The notes beneath the pieces were generated by a model. That model had not been told where the DNA came from and ran no database searches. It saw only the letters and a program-made list of their open reading frames with translations. A stretch of DNA of 64,000 nucleotides, from NCBI RefSeq assembly GCF_947500655.1, contig NZ_CANMSK010000022.1:1-64000 (forward strand), written 5' to 3'. This document shows, in pieces, positions 61,594 through 64,000 of the stretch (position 1 is its first letter; each line of letters opens with the position of its first letter). The position numbers and the translations under genes were made by a program. The DNA comes from an uncultured Psychrosphaera sp. GTDB lineage: Bacteria > Pseudomonadota > Gammaproteobacteria > Enterobacterales > Alteromonadaceae.

Positions 61594-62082
61594 TTATGCA
61601 GCTTCTTTTGCTTCTTTTACTGCAGCTAGCGTTTTCGCTAACTTGCCTGCAGAAGCTTCTTTCATTACGCTCATCATACGTGCAATAGCTTCGTCGTAAG
61701 TAGGTAGTGACGCTAAAACGTCAACTGCTACTACGTTGCCTTCAAATGATGCAATTTTAAGTTCAAACTTTTCGTTTTTCTTTGCGAAATCTTTAAAGAT
61801 ACGCGCACCAGCACCTGGGTGCTCGTTAGAAAATGCGATTAAAGTAGGACCAGTAAATGCATCAGACAGACATTCGAAGTCAGTATCTTTAACAGCAAGT
61901 TTAGCTAAAGTGTTGCGAACAACCTTCATCCAAACACCATTAGCACGAGCTTCTTTACGAAGTTCGGTAATAGCCGTTACAGATACACCACGAGCATCTA
62001 CTACTACAGCAGATAGAGCGCTTTTGGCTGCTTCTTGGACTTCAGCAACTACTGCTTTCTTTCCATCAAGATTTAATGCCAT
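61594..62082 (-). CDS. rplJ: 50S ribosomal protein L10
   Basis: A 162-residue protein that anchors the L7/L12 stalk. The [15 protein letters not shown] start and [21 protein letters not shown] are characteristic. In E. coli L10 (with L7/L12) represses translation of this unit by binding the leader mRNA, and the long leader here is compatible. Confidence 0.98.
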   Translation of the reverse strand: MALNLDGKKAVVAEVQEAAKSALSAVVVDARGVSVTAITELRKEARANGVWMKVVRNTLAKLAVKDTDFECLSDAFTGPTLIAFSNEHPGAGARIFKDFAKKNEKFELKIASFEGNVVAVDVLASLPTYDEAIARMMSVMKEASAGKLAKTLAAVKEAKEAA

Positions 62083-62293
62083 TAGCTTTTCTCCTGGTTA
62101 AAGTTGGATTACTCCAACTCATTTTTATTAGTCTAAGGTTTAACCCTTAAACAATTCCGGTGAAAGCCAGAAGGTAATCTTCTGGGGTCATCACCATCTG
62201 CGTAGGAAATTAAGTTATGTTAACAAGTTAATATAACACCTACGGTCTTGGATGGAGGTATTTCGAAAAACACCTCAACCCGAATAACGAAAG
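62083..62293 (-). promoter_or_regulatory. rplJ leader with stem-loops
   Basis: This 211-base leader has a hairpin CCAGAAG/CTTCTGG (62168-62186) and a larger one formed by CGTAGG...CCTACG with an inner AT stem (62201-62244). It corresponds in place to the L10-binding leader of E. coli. I could not identify a clear promoter in it. Confidence 0.55.
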
Positions 62294-62995
62294 TTACTTA
62301 TCTAAAATGATAGAACTTTGGTCTAGTGCAAGGCCAGCACCCATAGTCGTAGAAAGGCTGATTTTCTTAATGAAAGTCCCTTTTGCAGACGCAGGTTTTG
62401 CTTTAACGATTGCACTTACTAATGCTTCTAAGTTTTGCTTGATAGAGGCAACATCAAATTCAGCTTTACCAATTGAAGCGTGAACGATACCAGCTTTATC
62501 ATTACGGTAACGAACCTGACCAGCTTTAGCATTTTTAACTGCTGTAGCTACGTCTGGAGTTACTGTGCCAACTTTAGGGTTAGGCATAAGTCCGCGTGGA
62601 CCTAAGATTTGACCTAATTGACCAACAACACGCATTGCATCAGGAGATGCAACAACAACGTCGAAGTTCATTTCGCCAGCTTTTACAAGCTCAGCTAGGT
62701 CTTCCATGCCTACGATGTCAGCGCCAGCAGCTTTAGCCGCTTCAGCGTTAGCACCTTGTGTAAATACCGCAACACGTACATCTTTACCAGTACCGTTTGG
62801 TAGTACAGTAGCACCACGAACGTTTTGGTCAGATTTACGAGGGTCGATACCTAAGTTAATTGCAACATCTACGCTTTCTTTGAATTTAGCAGTCGCTAAT
62901 TCTTGAAGTAGAGATACAGCTTCTTCGATGCCGTACTCGCGAGTTGCATCAACTTTATCACGAATAATACGTGCGCGTTTTGTTAATTTAGCCAT
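62294..62995 (-). CDS. rplA: 50S ribosomal protein L1
   Basis: A 233-residue protein that binds the mobile L1 stalk of 23S r[31 protein letters not shown] and the C-terminal [11 protein letters not shown] match. It starts three bases after rplK and in E. coli represses its own rplKA message. Confidence 0.99.
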   Translation of the reverse strand: MAKLTKRARIIRDKVDATREYGIEEAVSLLQELATAKFKESVDVAINLGIDPRKSDQNVRGATVLPNGTGKDVRVAVFTQGANAEAAKAAGADIVGMEDLAELVKAGEMNFDVVVASPDAMRVVGQLGQILGPRGLMPNPKVGTVTPDVATAVKNAKAGQVRYRNDKAGIVHASIGKAEFDVASIKQNLEALVSAIVKAKPASAKGTFIKKISLSTTMGAGLALDQSSIILDK

Positions 62996-62998
62996 TGA

Positions 62999-63427
62999 TT
63001 AACCCTCTACATTCAAGCCCATTGCACGAGCTGAGCCGGCAATAGTGCGTACAGCTGCGTCCATATCGGCCGCAGTAAGATCAGGTTCTTTAGTCTTAAC
63101 AATGTCTTCAAGTTGAGCACGTGTTACTGTACCTACTTTTTCAGTGTTTGGACGACCAGAACCAGACTTGATTCCAGCAGCTTTCTTAAGTAAATAAGAT
63201 GCAGGTGGAGTCTTAGTTTCGAATGTGAATGAACGATCATTGTAAACAGAGATAACAACAGGCACTGGTGCGCCTTTTTCCATCTCGCCAGTTTTGGCAT
63301 TGAATGCTTTACAGAATTCCATGATGTTCACACCATGTTGACCAAGTGCTGGACCAACTGGTGGACTAGGGTTTGCCATACCAGCTGCAACTTGCAACTT
63401 GATTAGCGCTTCTACTTTTTTAGCCAT
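62999..63427 (-). CDS. rplK: 50S ribosomal protein L11
   Basis: A 142-residue protein of the GTPase-associated centre, needed for RelA activation. The [28 protein letters not shown] loop is conserved, with the proline-rich switch. A GAGGAAG site precedes the ATG. Confidence 0.99.
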   Translation of the reverse strand: MAKKVEALIKLQVAAGMANPSPPVGPALGQHGVNIMEFCKAFNAKTGEMEKGAPVPVVISVYNDRSFTFETKTPPASYLLKKAAGIKSGSGRPNTEKVGTVTRAQLEDIVKTKEPDLTAADMDAAVRTIAGSARAMGLNVEG

Positions 63428-63457
63428 TTTAGCTTCCTCATTAATGGGTCTTAGCCT

Positions 63458-63479
63458 AGTAAGAACGAGGTTTCTTACT
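63458..63479 (-). promoter_or_regulatory. Stem-loop in the rplK leader
   Basis: AGTAAGAA and TTCTTACT pair around a six-base loop, about 35 bases before the rplK ATG. Its position fits a target for L1 autoregulation; no specific L1 motif was verified. Confidence 0.5.
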
Positions 63480-63542
63480 TAACGGCTTCCCGGTTTAAAC
63501 CATTTCTACATTTTTACAAATGCAAAAAGAAATGGGTCGCGC

Positions 63543-63571
63543 ATTATATAGACAATAGCAACCCATTTCAA
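63543..63571 (-). promoter_or_regulatory. Sigma70 promoter of rplKA
   Basis: On the minus strand TTGAAA and a perfect TATAAT are separated by 17 bases and followed by a GC-rich discriminator (GCGCG), typical of stringently controlled ribosomal promoters. It lies between nusG and rplK. Confidence 0.88.
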
Positions 63572-63591
63572 TGATAATTTTACTTGTTGTT

Positions 63592-64000
63592 TTATTTATC
63601 TTTTTCTATTTGACCAAACTCTAATTCAACAGGTGTTGAACGACCAAATATTAGAACAGAAACTTTTACGCGACTCTTCTCATAATCCACTTCTTCAACA
63701 ACACCGTTGAAATCTGCAAATGGACCGTCAGTAACACGAACAACTTCGCCTGGTTCAAATAATGTTTTAGGCTTAGGCTTATCAACATTCTCTTCAAGAC
63801 GATTAAGAATAGCACTTACTTCTTTATTAGTAATAGGAGCTGGTCTGTCTGACGTTCCGCCGATGAACCCTAAAACACGTGGTGTATTTTTAACTAAATG
63901 CCATGCTTCTTCGTTCATAGCCATTTCAACTAAAACATAACCAGGGAAGAATTTACGCTCTGAACGTCTTTTTTGTCCAGCACGCATTTCTACAACTTCT
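63592..64000 (-). CDS. nusG: Transcription termination/antitermination protein NusG (partial)
   Basis: The C-terminal 136 residues or so; the 5-prime end lies beyond the window. The frame is open to the edge, reading [20 protein letters not shown], which aligns to the middle of the NGN domain. The KOW domain ([24 protein letters not shown]) is complete. NusG bridges RNA polymerase to Rho or to ribosomal protein S10. The methionine at 63987 is internal and not the start. Confidence 0.97.
   Translation of the reverse strand, partial: EVVEMRAGQKRRSERKFFPGYVLVEMAMNEEAWHLVKNTPRVLGFIGGTSDRPAPITNKEVSAILNRLEENVDKPKPKTLFEPGEVVRVTDGPFADFNGVVEEVDYEKSRVKVSVLIFGRSTPVELEFGQIEKDK

Overview
The window is a low-GC (roughly 37-38 percent by eye) chromosomal segment of a marine gammaproteobacterium. 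Gene orders shared with E. coli (rsmD / ftsY-ftsE-ftsX-rpoH, yibN-grxC-secB-gpsA divergent from gpmI-envC-yibQ, and nusG-rplKAJL-rpoBC-rpsLG-fusA-tuf) place it there. The many cyclic-di-GMP and chemoreceptor genes, AT-rich spacers and second EF-G gene suggest Alteromonadales, perhaps Colwelliaceae-like; the genus cannot be fixed from the sequence. No tRNA, rRNA, insertion sequence, prophage or CRISPR array was seen.

Region 1 (43-14224) is the accessory part. A chemoreceptor with an HBM-type sensor is followed by a co-directional cluster: a metallo-beta-lactamase-fold hydrolase, a TPR plus outer-membrane barrel protein resembling Slam / type XI secretion translocons, a secreted FecR-domain protein, a 1.3-kDa-residue-scale (about 1325 aa) lipoprotein with cadherin and delta-60 repeats, a second metallo-beta-lactamase paralogue, a GAF-HD-GYP phosphodiesterase with a large insertion, and a TPR-GGDEF cyclase. 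The first five genes are tightly packed, the last two follow closely. It reads like a surface-display module tied to nucleotide second-messenger signalling and is the best candidate here for an undescribed system.

Region 2 (14337-34236) is mostly housekeeping: ppnP, the gpsA-secB-grxC-rhodanese operon, gpmI-envC-yibQ, a DUF2797 protein, rpoH, ftsX-ftsE-ftsY, rsmD, a large propeller-PAS-GGDEF-EAL protein, trmL, a secreted lysophospholipase-like hydrolase and a DUF5610 protein. The most striking regulatory signal of the window is a perfect CIRCE operator (22829-22855) just upstream of rpoH, which implies HrcA repression of the heat-shock sigma factor itself. FtsY carries a Thr-Glu tract encoded by a DNA microsatellite.

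Region 3 (34340-42724) is a cobalamin uptake and nucleotide-loop assembly operon on the minus strand (btuD-btuC-cobT-cobS-cobU-cobQ-cobO-btuF) preceded by a cobalamin riboswitch that sits between cobC and btuD.

Region 4 (42911-64000): a stand-alone second EF-G gene, rluF, a repetitive DUF4097 lipoprotein with a PGPGW membrane protein, a crotonase, then the str and rpoBC ribosomal clusters on the minus strand. Clear sigma70 promoters precede rplK and rpsL, an attenuator hairpin lies between rplL and rpoB, and intrinsic terminators follow rpoC and tuf. The window ends inside nusG.
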